From Paenibacillus sambharensis (lineage in GTDB: Bacteria; Bacillota; Bacilli; Paenibacillales; Paenibacillaceae), in NCBI RefSeq assembly GCF_003233845.1, contig NZ_QKRB01000060.1, positions 62,001 through 126,000 on the forward strand: a stretch of 64,000 nucleotides of DNA. Reading direction: 5' to 3'. This document shows, piece by piece, positions 46,738 through 56,116 of this stretch. The notes beneath the pieces are model-generated. The model was not told the origin of the DNA and made no database searches. It worked only from the letters and a program-made list of their open reading frames with translations. Numbering within the stretch: the stretch's first letter is position 1; every line of letters starts with the position of its first letter. A program made the position numbers and the translations under genes.

Positions 46738-47454
46738 ATGAACGGTAATAAGAGGATTACCCGAAAGTCTCTCGTCACTTCTGTGGCACTGATGCTGTTT
46801 CTATCCGTATTTGCTGCTTCTGCGGGCGCAGCCTGGACTGATTGGCGTTCAAGCTATGCGACCTATACCGGTTCAGGCTATTCCGGCGGCAATGCGCTGC
46901 TGGACCCGATTCCATCCACCATGAAGATAACAGCACTCAATCCTATGGATTACAACTATATGGGGATCAAGGCAGCGCTGGCCGGGGCTTATCTGGAGGT
47001 GCAGGGTCCCAAAGGAAAGACCGTGGTCTACGTAACGGACCAGTATCCCGAAGGTGCGCCGGGGGCGCTTGATCTTTCCCCGAATGCTTTTGCCAAGATT
47101 GGTGATATGAAGGCCGGTAAAATCAACATCAAATGGCGTGTGGTCAAAGGGCCGGTGAAAGGCAATTTCACCTACCGGATCAAGGAAGGCAGCAGCCAGT
47201 GGTGGGCCGCTATCCAAGTGCGCAACCACAAGTATCCCGTGCTGAAGCTGGAGGTTTATAAGGATAAACGCTGGATCAGTCTGGAGAAGACGGAATACAA
47301 TCATTTTGTGGGAACAGGCCTTGGAACCGCCAAGCTGAAGGTCCGAATCACGGATATCCGTGGAAAATCGGTCACCGACACGATCCAGGCGCTTCCGGCA
47401 AATGGTACTTCAACTGCCTATCTCGTGCCGGGCAGCGTTCAGCTGCCGGACTGA
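46738..47454 (+). CDS. yoaJ: Bacterial expansin
   Basis: 238 residues from ATG 46738, GGAGGAGG seven nt upstream. It matches Bacillus YoaJ (EXLX1) over its whole length: signal peptide, double-psi beta-barrel domain D1 (YATYTGSGYSGGNALLDPIP, YVTDQYPEGAPGALDLSPNA with the essential Asp), and CBM63 domain D2 with the aromatic cellulose-binding face (SSQWWAAIQVRNHKYPV). It loosens plant cell walls without hydrolysis and promotes root colonisation in YoaJ producers. Confidence 0.96.
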   Translation: MNGNKRITRKSLVTSVALMLFLSVFAASAGAAWTDWRSSYATYTGSGYSGGNALLDPIPSTMKITALNPMDYNYMGIKAALAGAYLEVQGPKGKTVVYVTDQYPEGAPGALDLSPNAFAKIGDMKAGKINIKWRVVKGPVKGNFTYRIKEGSSQWWAAIQVRNHKYPVLKLEVYKDKRWISLEKTEYNHFVGTGLGTAKLKVRITDIRGKSVTDTIQALPANGTSTAYLVPGSVQLPD

Positions 47455-47487
47455 TGGTTCACCGGGCCAATCAGCGGTACCTATGAC

Positions 47488-47529
47488 AAACACCGTAACG
47501 GGTTCATATAGACCTGCTACGGTGTTTTT
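47488..47529 (+). terminator. Rho-independent terminator
   Basis: AAACACCGTA pairs with TACGGTGTTT; it works for both the expansin and the convergent AraC gene. Confidence 0.85.
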
Positions 47530-47601
47530 CCTGTGCATGGACAGTCTAATCCTGCTGTCAGTACAGCTTCCGGATCAATTAGTGCCTTCCACGCTGCCGC
47601 A

Positions 47602-48441
47602 CTACCGGTCCCTGAACCTCTTTGGCGTCTCGCCATAGGTGCGCTTGAACATGCGGATAAAATAGCTCGTTTCCATCCCGAGCGACTCCGCTACACGCTC
47701 CACCGAAACGGAAGCATCCTCCTTCAGCAGCTGGGCCGCTGTCCGCATGCGGAGCTGAAGGATATAATGCTGCGGGGTCATGCCGTAGCTTGCAACGAAC
47801 AGCCGGTGAAAATGCTGCGGCGAATAGCCTGCGGCCCTTGCCACATTTGCCAGCAGCAGCCGCTCGTTGTAATGGTCATGGATCAGCTTGACGGCTGTTT
47901 GCAGCCCGGGATGCTGCACGCCTGATGAGACGGCCGGCCTCGCCGCGGACTTCTTGTCCGCGCTTAAGCCCTCCAGCAGCGTCACCATCATGTCATACAT
48001 CCGCTTCGAGGCTTCCCAGTACGACTGCTCCCCGTTCAGGCTGATCAGCTGCCACAGCGATTCCAGCTGGTCCCAGAGCCGGTCGAAACGGCTCGTTGTC
48101 AGCACGGTCCGTGCCTGCGGCGCCATCTGCTCCATTAGCGGCCCGGCCGCATGCCCATTGAAGGCGGCAAAGCCAAGATCCCAGCGGTCGCTGGACTGAT
48201 CGGGAAAATAAGCATGCGGTACGCCCGCGGGCAGCAGCAGCATCGTGCCGGGTGTCAGCGTCAGGTCGGGCTGGCCTTCAATGCGGAAGGTACCCTGTCC
48301 GCTGCGGGAGAGGAACAGCTGATGGGCGTGGTAGCCGTCCGGCCGCTCCAGCCACTTCTGTTCATGGCTGCCAACGCAGCAGACATACAGCGGCAGGGTA
48401 TGCTCCATATTGGCAAACTCCGCCAGCAGGAAAGGCATCAT
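47602..48441 (-). CDS. AraC-family regulator of the galactosidase cluster
   Basis: 279 residues, GGAGG eight to nine nt before ATG ATG. N-terminal cupin with HAHQLFLSRSGQGTF and the PAGVPHAYFP loop, C-terminal AraC HTH pair (LANVARAAGYSPQHFHRLF, VSVERVAESLGMETSYFIRMF). It is divergently transcribed from the GH42 gene across 127 bp, the usual position of a local activator of galactoside use. Confidence 0.92.
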   Translation of the reverse strand: MMPFLLAEFANMEHTLPLYVCCVGSHEQKWLERPDGYHAHQLFLSRSGQGTFRIEGQPDLTLTPGTMLLLPAGVPHAYFPDQSSDRWDLGFAAFNGHAAGPLMEQMAPQARTVLTTSRFDRLWDQLESLWQLISLNGEQSYWEASKRMYDMMVTLLEGLSADKKSAARPAVSSGVQHPGLQTAVKLIHDHYNERLLLANVARAAGYSPQHFHRLFVASYGMTPQHYILQLRMRTAAQLLKEDASVSVERVAESLGMETSYFIRMFKRTYGETPKRFRDR

Positions 48442-48492
48442 AAGAAGACCTCCATGAGAAGATTGTACGATTATTGGATGGTTCTATTCTAC

Positions 48493-48522
48493 TTGTTCGG
48501 GCGGGTTATCGTCTACTATAAG
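48493..48522 (+). promoter_or_regulatory. Promoter candidate of the GH42 gene
   Basis: TTGTTC (48493-48498) and CTATAAG (48516-48522) with a 17-18-bp spacer, 47 bp upstream of the ATG. Confidence 0.4.
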
Positions 48523-48568
48523 AGTAAGATAAGAGCATTAAACGATACAGATGAGGAGCGATCATATA

Positions 48569-50632
48569 ATGGCTAAGAAATTCCCTCCGGTCAGCAGCAA
48601 GCTGCCGGTACTGATGCACGGCGCGGACTACAATCCGGACCAATGGCTGCACGACCCGAAGGTGCTCGAAGAAGATATCCGGCTGATGAAGCTCGCGGGC
48701 TGCAATGTAATGGCAGTCGGCATTTTCTCCTGGGCGGCATTCGAGCCGGCCGAGGGTGTATTTAATTTTGAGTGGATGGATAAGGTTCTGGATTCGTTCG
48801 CGGCAAACGGCATCTTCGCCTGGCTGGCTACGCCGAGCGGCGCGCGTCCGGCATGGATGTCGGAGAAATATCCCGAGGTGCTGCGCGTAGAAGCGAACCG
48901 GGTCCGCAACCTGCACGGCATGCGCCACAACCACTGCAGCTCGTCGCCGGTTTACCGCGAGAAGACAGCGATCCTCAATGGCAAGCTGGCGGAGCGCTAT
49001 GGCCATCATCCGGCTGTTATCGGCTGGCATATCTCGAATGAGTTCGGCGGCGACTGCCACTGCAGCTACTGCCAGGACGGCTTCCGCCAGTGGCTGCAGA
49101 ACAAATACGGCTCGCTTGATGCGCTCAACAGCGCATGGTGGACGTCGTTCTGGGCGCATACGTACACAGACTGGAGCCAGGTGGAATCTCCAGCGCCGCA
49201 CGGCGAGAACATGGTACACGGCCAGAACCTTGACTGGCGCCGTTATGTGACGGACCTGACCGTTGACTTCTGCCGTCACGAAATTGAGTCGGTCCGCTCG
49301 GCTAACCCTGACCTGCCGGCCACAACCAACATGCATATGATCGAGGGATTGGATTACCGCAAATTTGCGGACATTCTGGACGTCATTTCCTGGGACGCTT
49401 ACCCGACCTGGCATGATGCAGCGGACGACAGCAAGCTTGGCGCTTCGATCTCGTTCTATCATGACCTGTACCGCTCCCTGAAGCAGAAGCCATTCCTCCT
49501 GATGGAGAGCACGCCGAGCCTGACGAACTGGCAGCCGGTCAGCAAGCTGAAGCGCCCGGGCATGCACAAGCTGTCTTCCCTGCAGGCTGTCGCACATGGA
49601 TCGGATTCGGTTCAGTACTTCCAGTGGCGCAAGAGCCGGGGCTCGAGCGAGAAGTTCCACGGCGCTGTTGTCGACCATGTAGGCCACGAGCATACACGGG
49701 TATTCCAGGATGTAGCCGAGCTGGGACGCAGCCTTGCGGACATCTCGGAAATCACCGGAACGCCGACGCCATCGCAGACGGCCATCCTGTTCGACTGGGA
49801 TAACCGCTGGGCGGTAAAGGATGCGCAGGGACCGCGCAACTCGGGCATTCACTATGAAGAGACCGTACTGGCCCATCACCGCGCACTTTGGGAGCAGGGC
49901 GTGCCGGCCGATGTGATTGGCTCAGAGGATGATTTTGCCGGCTATAAGCTGATCATCGCACCGATGCTGTACCTGTGCCGGGAAGAGACGGGTAAGAAGC
50001 TGGAGCAGTTCGTCGAGAACGGCGGCACGCTGGTGACGACTTACTGGTCCGGTGTGGTCAACGAGAATGATCTCTGTCATCTGGGCGGCTTCCCTGGACC
50101 GCTGCGCAAGACGCTTGGCATTTGGGCGGAGGAGATTGAAGGCCTCTATGACTATGACCGCAACGGCGTAGCAATGGAGCAGGGCAATGTGCTGGGTCTC
50201 AGCGGCAGCTTCGAGGTTGCCGAACTGTGCGAGCTGATCCATACCGAAGGCGCCGAGGTGCTCGGACGTTATACGGATGATTTCTACGCAGGCAGACCGG
50301 CATTGACCGTCAACAAGCTGGGCAAGGGTCAAGCCTATCATATGGCAGCGCGGCTGCAGGATGATTTTCTGGGCGGATTCTATCAGGCTATCGTGAAGGA
50401 AGCTGGTCTTGCCAAGGCTGTAGAAGCTGAGCTTCCGGCAGGTGTGACCGCACAGGTGCGCACGGACGGCGAATCCGACTATGTATTCGTAATGAACTTC
50501 AGCGGACGCGGGCAGTCCGTCGAGCTGGACAGCCGCCAGTATACGAATCTCGAGTCGGGCGAAGCGGTCAGCGGCAAGCTGGATCTGCCTGTGAACGGCG
50601 TTGCCGTTCTTAAGCGTTCTGCCAGAGCATAA
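48569..50632 (+). CDS. GH42 beta-galactosidase
   Basis: 687 residues from ATG 48569 (GAGGAG ten nt upstream). TIM barrel with acid/base E158 in HISNEFGGDCHC and nucleophile E313 in LLMESTPSLTNWQP. The CHCSYC cluster after the acid/base belongs to the zinc site of this family. Then the trimerisation domain (YLCREETGKKLEQFVENGGTLV) and a C-terminal beta domain. No signal peptide: it acts in the cytoplasm on galactooligosaccharides imported after GH53 digestion. Confidence 0.95.
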   Translation: MAKKFPPVSSKLPVLMHGADYNPDQWLHDPKVLEEDIRLMKLAGCNVMAVGIFSWAAFEPAEGVFNFEWMDKVLDSFAANGIFAWLATPSGARPAWMSEKYPEVLRVEANRVRNLHGMRHNHCSSSPVYREKTAILNGKLAERYGHHPAVIGWHISNEFGGDCHCSYCQDGFRQWLQNKYGSLDALNSAWWTSFWAHTYTDWSQVESPAPHGENMVHGQNLDWRRYVTDLTVDFCRHEIESVRSANPDLPATTNMHMIEGLDYRKFADILDVISWDAYPTWHDAADDSKLGASISFYHDLYRSLKQKPFLLMESTPSLTNWQPVSKLKRPGMHKLSSLQAVAHGSDSVQYFQWRKSRGSSEKFHGAVVDHVGHEHTRVFQDVAELGRSLADISEITGTPTPSQTAILFDWDNRWAVKDAQGPRNSGIHYEETVLAHHRALWEQGVPADVIGSEDDFAGYKLIIAPMLYLCREETGKKLEQFVENGGTLVTTYWSGVVNENDLCHLGGFPGPLRKTLGIWAEEIEGLYDYDRNGVAMEQGNVLGLSGSFEVAELCELIHTEGAEVLGRYTDDFYAGRPALTVNKLGKGQAYHMAARLQDDFLGGFYQAIVKEAGLAKAVEAELPAGVTAQVRTDGESDYVFVMNFSGRGQSVELDSRQYTNLESGEAVSGKLDLPVNGVAVLKRSARA

Positions 50633-50651
50633 TAAGCCACGATGAGACAGC

Positions 50652-50690
50652 AGCAGGCCGGGACGCAGTGCCTGGCTTGCTATCTTTTTA
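50652..50690 (+). terminator. Hairpin between the GH42 and GH35 genes
   Basis: An 11-bp stem (AGCAGGCCGGG with CCTGGCTTGCT, two G-T pairs) and an 8-nt loop, followed by ATCTTTTTA. It probably lowers read-through into the GH35 gene. Confidence 0.75.
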
Positions 50691-50708
50691 TCAGGAGGTG
50701 CATCAGCT

Positions 50709-53087
50709 ATGCAGTATAGGTTGAACGCCAATGTGCCGCCGAAGGCCATATACCGTTCCTCTCTGAAGCTTGGCGGGCGAAGCCCCGAAGGAGACGAAAT
50801 CTCATTCACAAACTACTACATGGAGCTGAACGGGCAGCCTTGCTTCGGCATCTGCGGCGAATTCCATTATTCACGTTATCCAGAGGAGCACTGGCAGGCT
50901 GAACTTGCCAAGGTGAAGGCATCGGGCATTACCATTGTGGCGACGTATATATTCTGGAATCATCATGAGGAGCGGGAAGACGATTGGTGCTGGGAAGGTA
51001 ACCGCAATGTTAGGCGGTTCATTGAGCTGTGCGGCCAGAGCGGTCTCTATGTGATGCTGCGAGTTGGACCATTCTGCCACGGCGAAGTGCGCAATGGCGG
51101 GCTCCCGGATTGGCTGTTCGGACGGTCATTTGAGGTTCGTTCCAATGATAACGGTTACATGCAGTATGTAGGCAGGCTGTACGATGAGATTGGACGGCAA
51201 TCCGCAGGGCTGATGTTCAAGGACGGCGGCCCGGTGATCGGCATCCAGCTGGAAAATGAATTTCAAGCCTCCGCTGCGCTCTGGGAGCTGACGGCGAAGC
51301 AGGGGGACGAATATATAAGCGGCGGCACTGGCGGCGCGGAGCATATACGGCGGCTGAAGGAGCTTGCGCTGGAAGCGGGCTTGGAAGCGCCTATCTACAC
51401 AAGCACAGGCTGGGGCGGGGCCCCTGTCCTGGAGGATGAGGTGCTGCCTCTATACGGCGGCTACGCCTACACGCCTTGGTTCAACAATGGTACTGGCAAG
51501 GAACAGGAGCCGACACGGGAGTATCTGTTCGAGAGTTATCATGAGGATGGGGCGAAGGGCGAGTACAACCCGCCTTATCCGAAGTCAAAGTATCCGTATG
51601 CCTGCTGCGAGATGGGCGGGGGCATGCAGGCCTGGTACGGCGCAAGATTCCAGGTGGACCCGGAGAGCGCCGCAGCGATGAGTCTGGTGAAAATCGCCGG
51701 AGGCTGCAACTTCGTCGGTTACTACATGTTCCACGGAGGCACGAATCCGGTCACGGAGTCAGGCTATCTGAATGAAAGCACAACGCCGAAAATCACCTAC
51801 GACTTCCAGGCGCCGATCGGAGAGTTCGGGCAGGTGAGGCCGTCCAATCATCCGCTGCGCCTGCTGCATTATTTCCTGCAGTCCTTCGGCAGACAGCTCG
51901 CTCCGATGGCGGCTGTACTGCCGGACGGAGCGGGGAAGCTGGAGCCGGACGACACGGATACCTTGCGTTATGCAGCCCGTACGGATGGGGAATCGGGGTT
52001 CCTGTTCGTGAACAATTACCAGGATCATGTGAAGATGCGTGAGCACCGGGACGTGCGGTTCAGCATTGAGCTTGGCGCTGAGACGCTGCGGCTTCCGGCC
52101 TCCGGCTCGCTGACGGTTCCGCCGAGAGCGTCGTTCGTGCTGCCGCTGCGCATGGAGCTGTCGGGTTTGCGGCTCCGCCACGCCACAGCACAGCTGGTTA
52201 CGATGCTGGAGTCGGAGCACGACTCCACCTGCTTCTTCGTCATGCCGGAAGGAATCGACGGCGAACTCGTGTGGGAAGCGGAGGGGATCGAGGCAGTGGA
52301 AGGCGGCGAAAGTAGAGTTGACTATGACCAGGATGGAAAATGCTGCCGCGTTACCGTACCGCATCAGCATTCCGGCAGCATCACCATCCGCCGAACAGGC
52401 AGCAAGAAGCCGATCCGGGTCTATGTGATGCCGTACCGGGAAGCGTGCACCATGTGGCTGCTCGAAACAGGCGGCCGCAAGCGTGTGCTGTTCTCGGAGG
52501 TGCCGGTTGCGGCTGACGGTGACAGGCTTGTCTTTCACAGCTGCGGGCAGCATGAATTCACGTTCCGTGAATATACGAATGATCACGCGAACGATCATGC
52601 GGAAGATCATGTCGAAGATCATTCGGATGGTCGGGCAGCTCCCTATGTGCTGGAAGGTAGCGGTTCCCTGTCCGCCGAGCGGGATGGCTGGTTCCAAACC
52701 TGCCGTGTAACGGTGCCAGAGCAGCGGGTCGGCATGACCGTCAAGCCGCTTCGCCCGTTGAAGACAGCGGTCTATCTGGAGGACGGCATGCCGGACGGTC
52801 TGGAGGATGTGCTGCTGAAGATTGATTATACCGGGAATGTGGGCTATGCATTTACGCAGGGCAGGCTGATGCATGATCACTTCTGGAACGGTGACCCATG
52901 GGAAATCGGACTTGCGCGATTCAGAGAATCGCTTGAGCTTGCAGGCGGCGAGCTGATCTTGGAAGCGACGCCTTGTCGGGGTGGAGTACCGCTTGCCGAA
53001 GTCGAAGCGCAATCCGGCAGCACCCAAGCGGCTGCAGGCATCCACAGCGTAACCGCTGTGCCGGTGTATCGGATCATCCTGAAGTGA
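50709..53087 (+). CDS. GH35 beta-galactosidase
   Basis: 792 residues, CAGGAGGTG upstream. The GH35 barrel begins with FGICGEFHYSRYPEEHW and TYIFWNHHE. The acid/base is E184 in QLENEFQ; the probable nucleophile is E301 in CCEMGGGMQAWYG. Beta-sandwich domains follow. Around residues 624-639 the chain has four consecutive NDHA/EDH-type units from a 12-bp DNA repeat. No signal peptide, so it should hydrolyse imported beta-galactosides alongside the GH42 enzyme. Confidence 0.93.
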   Translation: MQYRLNANVPPKAIYRSSLKLGGRSPEGDEISFTNYYMELNGQPCFGICGEFHYSRYPEEHWQAELAKVKASGITIVATYIFWNHHEEREDDWCWEGNRNVRRFIELCGQSGLYVMLRVGPFCHGEVRNGGLPDWLFGRSFEVRSNDNGYMQYVGRLYDEIGRQSAGLMFKDGGPVIGIQLENEFQASAALWELTAKQGDEYISGGTGGAEHIRRLKELALEAGLEAPIYTSTGWGGAPVLEDEVLPLYGGYAYTPWFNNGTGKEQEPTREYLFESYHEDGAKGEYNPPYPKSKYPYACCEMGGGMQAWYGARFQVDPESAAAMSLVKIAGGCNFVGYYMFHGGTNPVTESGYLNESTTPKITYDFQAPIGEFGQVRPSNHPLRLLHYFLQSFGRQLAPMAAVLPDGAGKLEPDDTDTLRYAARTDGESGFLFVNNYQDHVKMREHRDVRFSIELGAETLRLPASGSLTVPPRASFVLPLRMELSGLRLRHATAQLVTMLESEHDSTCFFVMPEGIDGELVWEAEGIEAVEGGESRVDYDQDGKCCRVTVPHQHSGSITIRRTGSKKPIRVYVMPYREACTMWLLETGGRKRVLFSEVPVAADGDRLVFHSCGQHEFTFREYTNDHANDHAEDHVEDHSDGRAAPYVLEGSGSLSAERDGWFQTCRVTVPEQRVGMTVKPLRPLKTAVYLEDGMPDGLEDVLLKIDYTGNVGYAFTQGRLMHDHFWNGDPWEIGLARFRESLELAGGELILEATPCRGGVPLAEVEAQSGSTQAAAGIHSVTAVPVYRIILK
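52578..52625 (+). repeat. Four tandem 12-bp repeats inside the GH35 gene
   Basis: Units of the form RAYGATCAYGYG at 52578, 52590, 52602 and 52614 encode N/E-D-H-A/V/S. They form an in-frame His/Asp-rich insert. Confidence 0.85.
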
Positions 53088-53170
53088 CATAACAGTTCAA
53101 CTTAGGTATATGACCCCTATATTCCCGAAGGGACGATAGGATTACGGCTAACGAATGGGGAGGAGCAACA

Positions 53171-54466
53171 ATGTTAACAATTGAGCAAACGAGGGAGCTG
53201 CTGGAAGGCCAACATGCAGCGGCATTCATGACCGAGCTGTACGGGGAGGATCAGCTGCAGGAGCAGCTAACCCGGTACAGCGGGCTGCTTGATACGTACC
53301 AGGAGCATTACGGCAGCGGCGAGGTGGCACTGTTCAGCGCGCCGGGTCGCAGCGAGATCGGCGGCAATCATACCGACCATAATCACGGTAAGGTGCTGGC
53401 GGCCAGCATCAATCTGGATACGATCGCGGCAGCGGGCAGGGTGGAAGAGCCGGTGATCACGATCATCTCGGAGGGTTATCCAGGCAAATGCGAGGTTGAC
53501 CTGAGACAGCTTGAACCGGCCGCGGGCGAATCACCTACCTGTTCCCTCATTCGCGGCATAGCGGCAGGCTGCGTAGAGGCGGGTTATAAGATCGGCGGCT
53601 TCAACGCCTATGTGACCAGCAATGTGCTGTCTGCGTCAGGCCTCAGCTCCTCTGCGTCCTTCGAGATGCTGGTCTGCTCGATCCTGAGTGCCTTCTATAA
53701 TGAAGGCGCGCTGGATGCGGTGGCCATGTCCCAGATTGGAAAATATGCCGAGAACCGCTTCTGGAACAAGCCGTCCGGTCTGCTCGACCAGATGGCCTGC
53801 GCTTATGGCGGGCTGGTCGCCATTGATTTTGAAGACCCCGCACAGCCAGCGGTGACAGGGGTTCCGTATGATTTTCGCGGCAGCGGCTATTCGCTGGTTA
53901 TCGTGAGCACAGGCGGCAACCACGCCGACCTGACGGAGGACTACGCGGCGGTGCCGGGTGAGATGCGGGAGGTGGCGCAGATGCTCGGCAGGGATATGCT
54001 GCGCGGCCTGACACCGGAGGATGTATATCGCAATATGGAAGCACTCAGGGAGCGGTGCGGAGACCGGGCGGTGCTGCGGGCGCTGCATTTCTTCGCGGAG
54101 AATGACCGGGTGGATGAAGAGGCGCAGGCACTGGAGCAGGGTAATATGATCCGGTTTCTTGAGCTGATCAAGGAGTCCGGCAACTCCTCCTGGAAGTGGC
54201 TGCAGAACTGCTACCGGGAGTCGGATGTGCGCCATCAGGGCATTACGGTTGCGCTTGCAATTACGGAGAATTATCTGCAGAAGCTCGGCACAGGAGCCTG
54301 CCGTGTGCATGGCGGAGGATTCGCAGGCGTCATTCTGACCATACTGCCAGTAGAAGAAGCACGGGCATACGCCCAGTTTATCGAGAAGACGATCGGAACC
54401 CGCAGTTATATCATTCAGGTCCGTCAGCATGGGGCGATTTGTTTGAACCGGTTTCTTGTTCAGTAA
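53171..54466 (+). CDS. galK: Galactokinase
   Basis: 431 residues, GGGGAGGAG before ATG. GHMP-kinase signatures: galactose-recognition PGRSEIGGNHTDHNHG, the ATP loop LSASGLSSSASFE and the C-terminal RVHGGGFAGVI. It phosphorylates galactose released by the two galactosidases. GalT and GalE are not in the window. It lies 83 bp after the GH35 gene and closes the cluster at a strong terminator. Confidence 0.95.
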   Translation: MLTIEQTRELLEGQHAAAFMTELYGEDQLQEQLTRYSGLLDTYQEHYGSGEVALFSAPGRSEIGGNHTDHNHGKVLAASINLDTIAAAGRVEEPVITIISEGYPGKCEVDLRQLEPAAGESPTCSLIRGIAAGCVEAGYKIGGFNAYVTSNVLSASGLSSSASFEMLVCSILSAFYNEGALDAVAMSQIGKYAENRFWNKPSGLLDQMACAYGGLVAIDFEDPAQPAVTGVPYDFRGSGYSLVIVSTGGNHADLTEDYAAVPGEMREVAQMLGRDMLRGLTPEDVYRNMEALRERCGDRAVLRALHFFAENDRVDEEAQALEQGNMIRFLELIKESGNSSWKWLQNCYRESDVRHQGITVALAITENYLQKLGTGACRVHGGGFAGVILTILPVEEARAYAQFIEKTIGTRSYIIQVRQHGAICLNRFLVQ

Positions 54467-54622
54467 ATAACAATTAGCTTACGAGTGCAAAAGAGTTATT
54501 AAAAAGAAAATAGTAGCTGGATAACTTGTATGTTCATGTAGTTCCAAGTTTAGATAGCAGCTTCAATAGCTTTAGAGAGTTCTGACTCGAAATAATGAGC
54601 TGATACCCCGGTGAGCTAAAAA

Positions 54623-54660
54623 AATAAGCGGTCCCATTCAGGGAACCGCTTATTAAATTT
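54623..54660. terminator. Bidirectional terminator
   Basis: AATAAGCGGTCCC pairs with GGGAACCGCTTATT (one bulged A), with A tract before and T tract after, serving galK and the convergent gene. Confidence 0.85.
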
Positions 54661-54694
54661 TAGAAGGATTGTAATTATACTGCATTACCCAATC

Positions 54695-55246
54695 TTAATT
54701 CCACAATGTCGAACCCCACCAGCCTTTAGCGATGCTGACAAAGAGGTAGTTTCCGCCCCCTATAGCGGGCAATAGACCTGTATCTATTGTATGAGGAGTA
54801 TATCTATATAAAGAATAGGTAGCTTTATTTTTTACCCAGACATAATTGTTATAAGTTACACCATTTGATGTTACTGTCTTGCCAAAGTTAATACTAGTAA
54901 CAGTGCCATCAGGTAACTTTCTAGGATACCCAGTTGCTGGAGCTTCATTATAACGTTTTTTCAAAGTGGCTGTGCCCCCAGAAACCTGAATGTTAAAACC
55001 AGCTTTTGTATAATCGTCTCCGCTATCAGCAGCACCATAGCCCATAGCGTAATAGAAACGCCGACTAGAATAAGATACATCCCCAGGCTTTGCTGAAACC
55101 AGTGATGATTCTTTTTGTAAAGTGGTGGGAATAACTTTAGGGTTGATTCCCTCACTCTTCGCACTACTAGCAATTGATGATGCTGCATTTATTGTGTCAC
55201 CCTTAAAATATGTCATTCCGCTGCTGGTTACATAATAAATCAGCAC
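54695..55246 (-). CDS. Lytic-enzyme-like fragment, probably N-terminally truncated
   Basis: 183 residues from a GTG at 55244-55246. The segment SEGINPKVIPTTLQKESSLV, then YYAMGYGAADSGDDYTKAGF and the ending with NKATYSLYRYTPH and GWWGSTLWN resemble secreted SLT/glucosaminidase-like proteins. Those normally carry a signal peptide and about 50-100 more N-terminal residues. Here an in-frame TAA lies just upstream, and the only ATG with a ribosome site is out of frame. It is much AT-richer than the galactose cluster. Either a decayed gene or a short diffusible form. Confidence 0.5.
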   Translation of the reverse strand: MLIYYVTSSGMTYFKGDTINAASSIASSAKSEGINPKVIPTTLQKESSLVSAKPGDVSYSSRRFYYAMGYGAADSGDDYTKAGFNIQVSGGTATLKKRYNEAPATGYPRKLPDGTVTSINFGKTVTSNGVTYNNYVWVKNKATYSLYRYTPHTIDTGLLPAIGGGNYLFVSIAKGWWGSTLWN

Positions 55247-55353
55247 AAACCATGATACACCTTCCTTTTATATGTTATAATTCACTATACTGGTAATTAT
55301 ATACAACTCTACTAATTCCTTTTTTTACCTGATTTTATTTTGGGGGTTATTTT

Positions 55354-55872
55354 ATGAAAGTGTCGAAAGTCTTATTAATTACATATATTCTAGTTTCAAC
55401 ATTAACAGCTTGTTCCGGGGTTAAGACCCAAAACCAACCCGCAAGTACTCATTCGAATTTCACTGAAAGCGAATCAAGTTTAAGTGAAACTAAGCAGATT
55501 CCTACAATAGCTTATATATCAATTTATAAGTCGGGATCAAATAAATCACAGCCCGAATTATTTTCGGTGCAGAGTGATGAGAGAATTCTAAAGCATGTGA
55601 ACGACTGGAAGGGAAGTAGTGTTGCTGCTGCACTTCCTTTAGTAGAGAATATCGATCGTATTTATATTTTTCAGTATGATTATGAAATGAACGGCACCTC
55701 GACCGCTGAATACTATATGTACATCATTGATTCGGAGGGAAATGATTATATTAAGGAATTTAAGTATAGCGAGGCTTTCCAGAATACTACCGATAAGGAA
55801 CGGATCTTAGCCCAAATTGGTTCAGATAATTGGTTCAAGGTTTCTCCGCGATCTAAGCTGCTAGAACCATGA
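55354..55872 (+). CDS. Small lipoprotein of unknown function
   Basis: 172 residues. Signal ends in STLTAC (lipidated Cys at about 20), followed by a Ser/Thr/Gln-rich tether. The mature domain (PTIAYISIYKSGSNKSQPEL...YIFQYDYEMNGTSTAEYYMYI) looks like a small alpha/beta fold. AT-rich, divergent from the preceding fragment. Family not recognised. Confidence 0.65.
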   Translation: MKVSKVLLITYILVSTLTACSGVKTQNQPASTHSNFTESESSLSETKQIPTIAYISIYKSGSNKSQPELFSVQSDERILKHVNDWKGSSVAAALPLVENIDRIYIFQYDYEMNGTSTAEYYMYIIDSEGNDYIKEFKYSEAFQNTTDKERILAQIGSDNWFKVSPRSKLLEP

Positions 55873-55932
55873 ACTAACCATCTGGAAGATGATTGGCTCA
55901 GACCCCTGAATAATGAACAGCTGCGGTTATCG

Positions 55933-55972
55933 AACCCCGGCCCGTTCCCTGATGAACGGCCGGGGTTCTTGG
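55933..55972 (+). terminator. Strong GC-rich hairpin after the lipoprotein
   Basis: AACCCCGGCC(C)GTTC pairs with GAACGGCCGGGGTT, a 14-bp stem with one bulge; TCTT follows. It is 60 nt past the stop. Confidence 0.7.
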
Positions 55973-56116
55973 TGGTACGCGTTAACTGTCGGAGCCCTAC
56001 AACGTGATCAACAATGTTCTATTATATTCGGTTGCGGGCTGTTCAGTGTGACAAAATTAATATACAATTCTTGCATACTAATATTTGTTCATTGTGCGGA
56101 AGGCAGGGGTTGAAGG

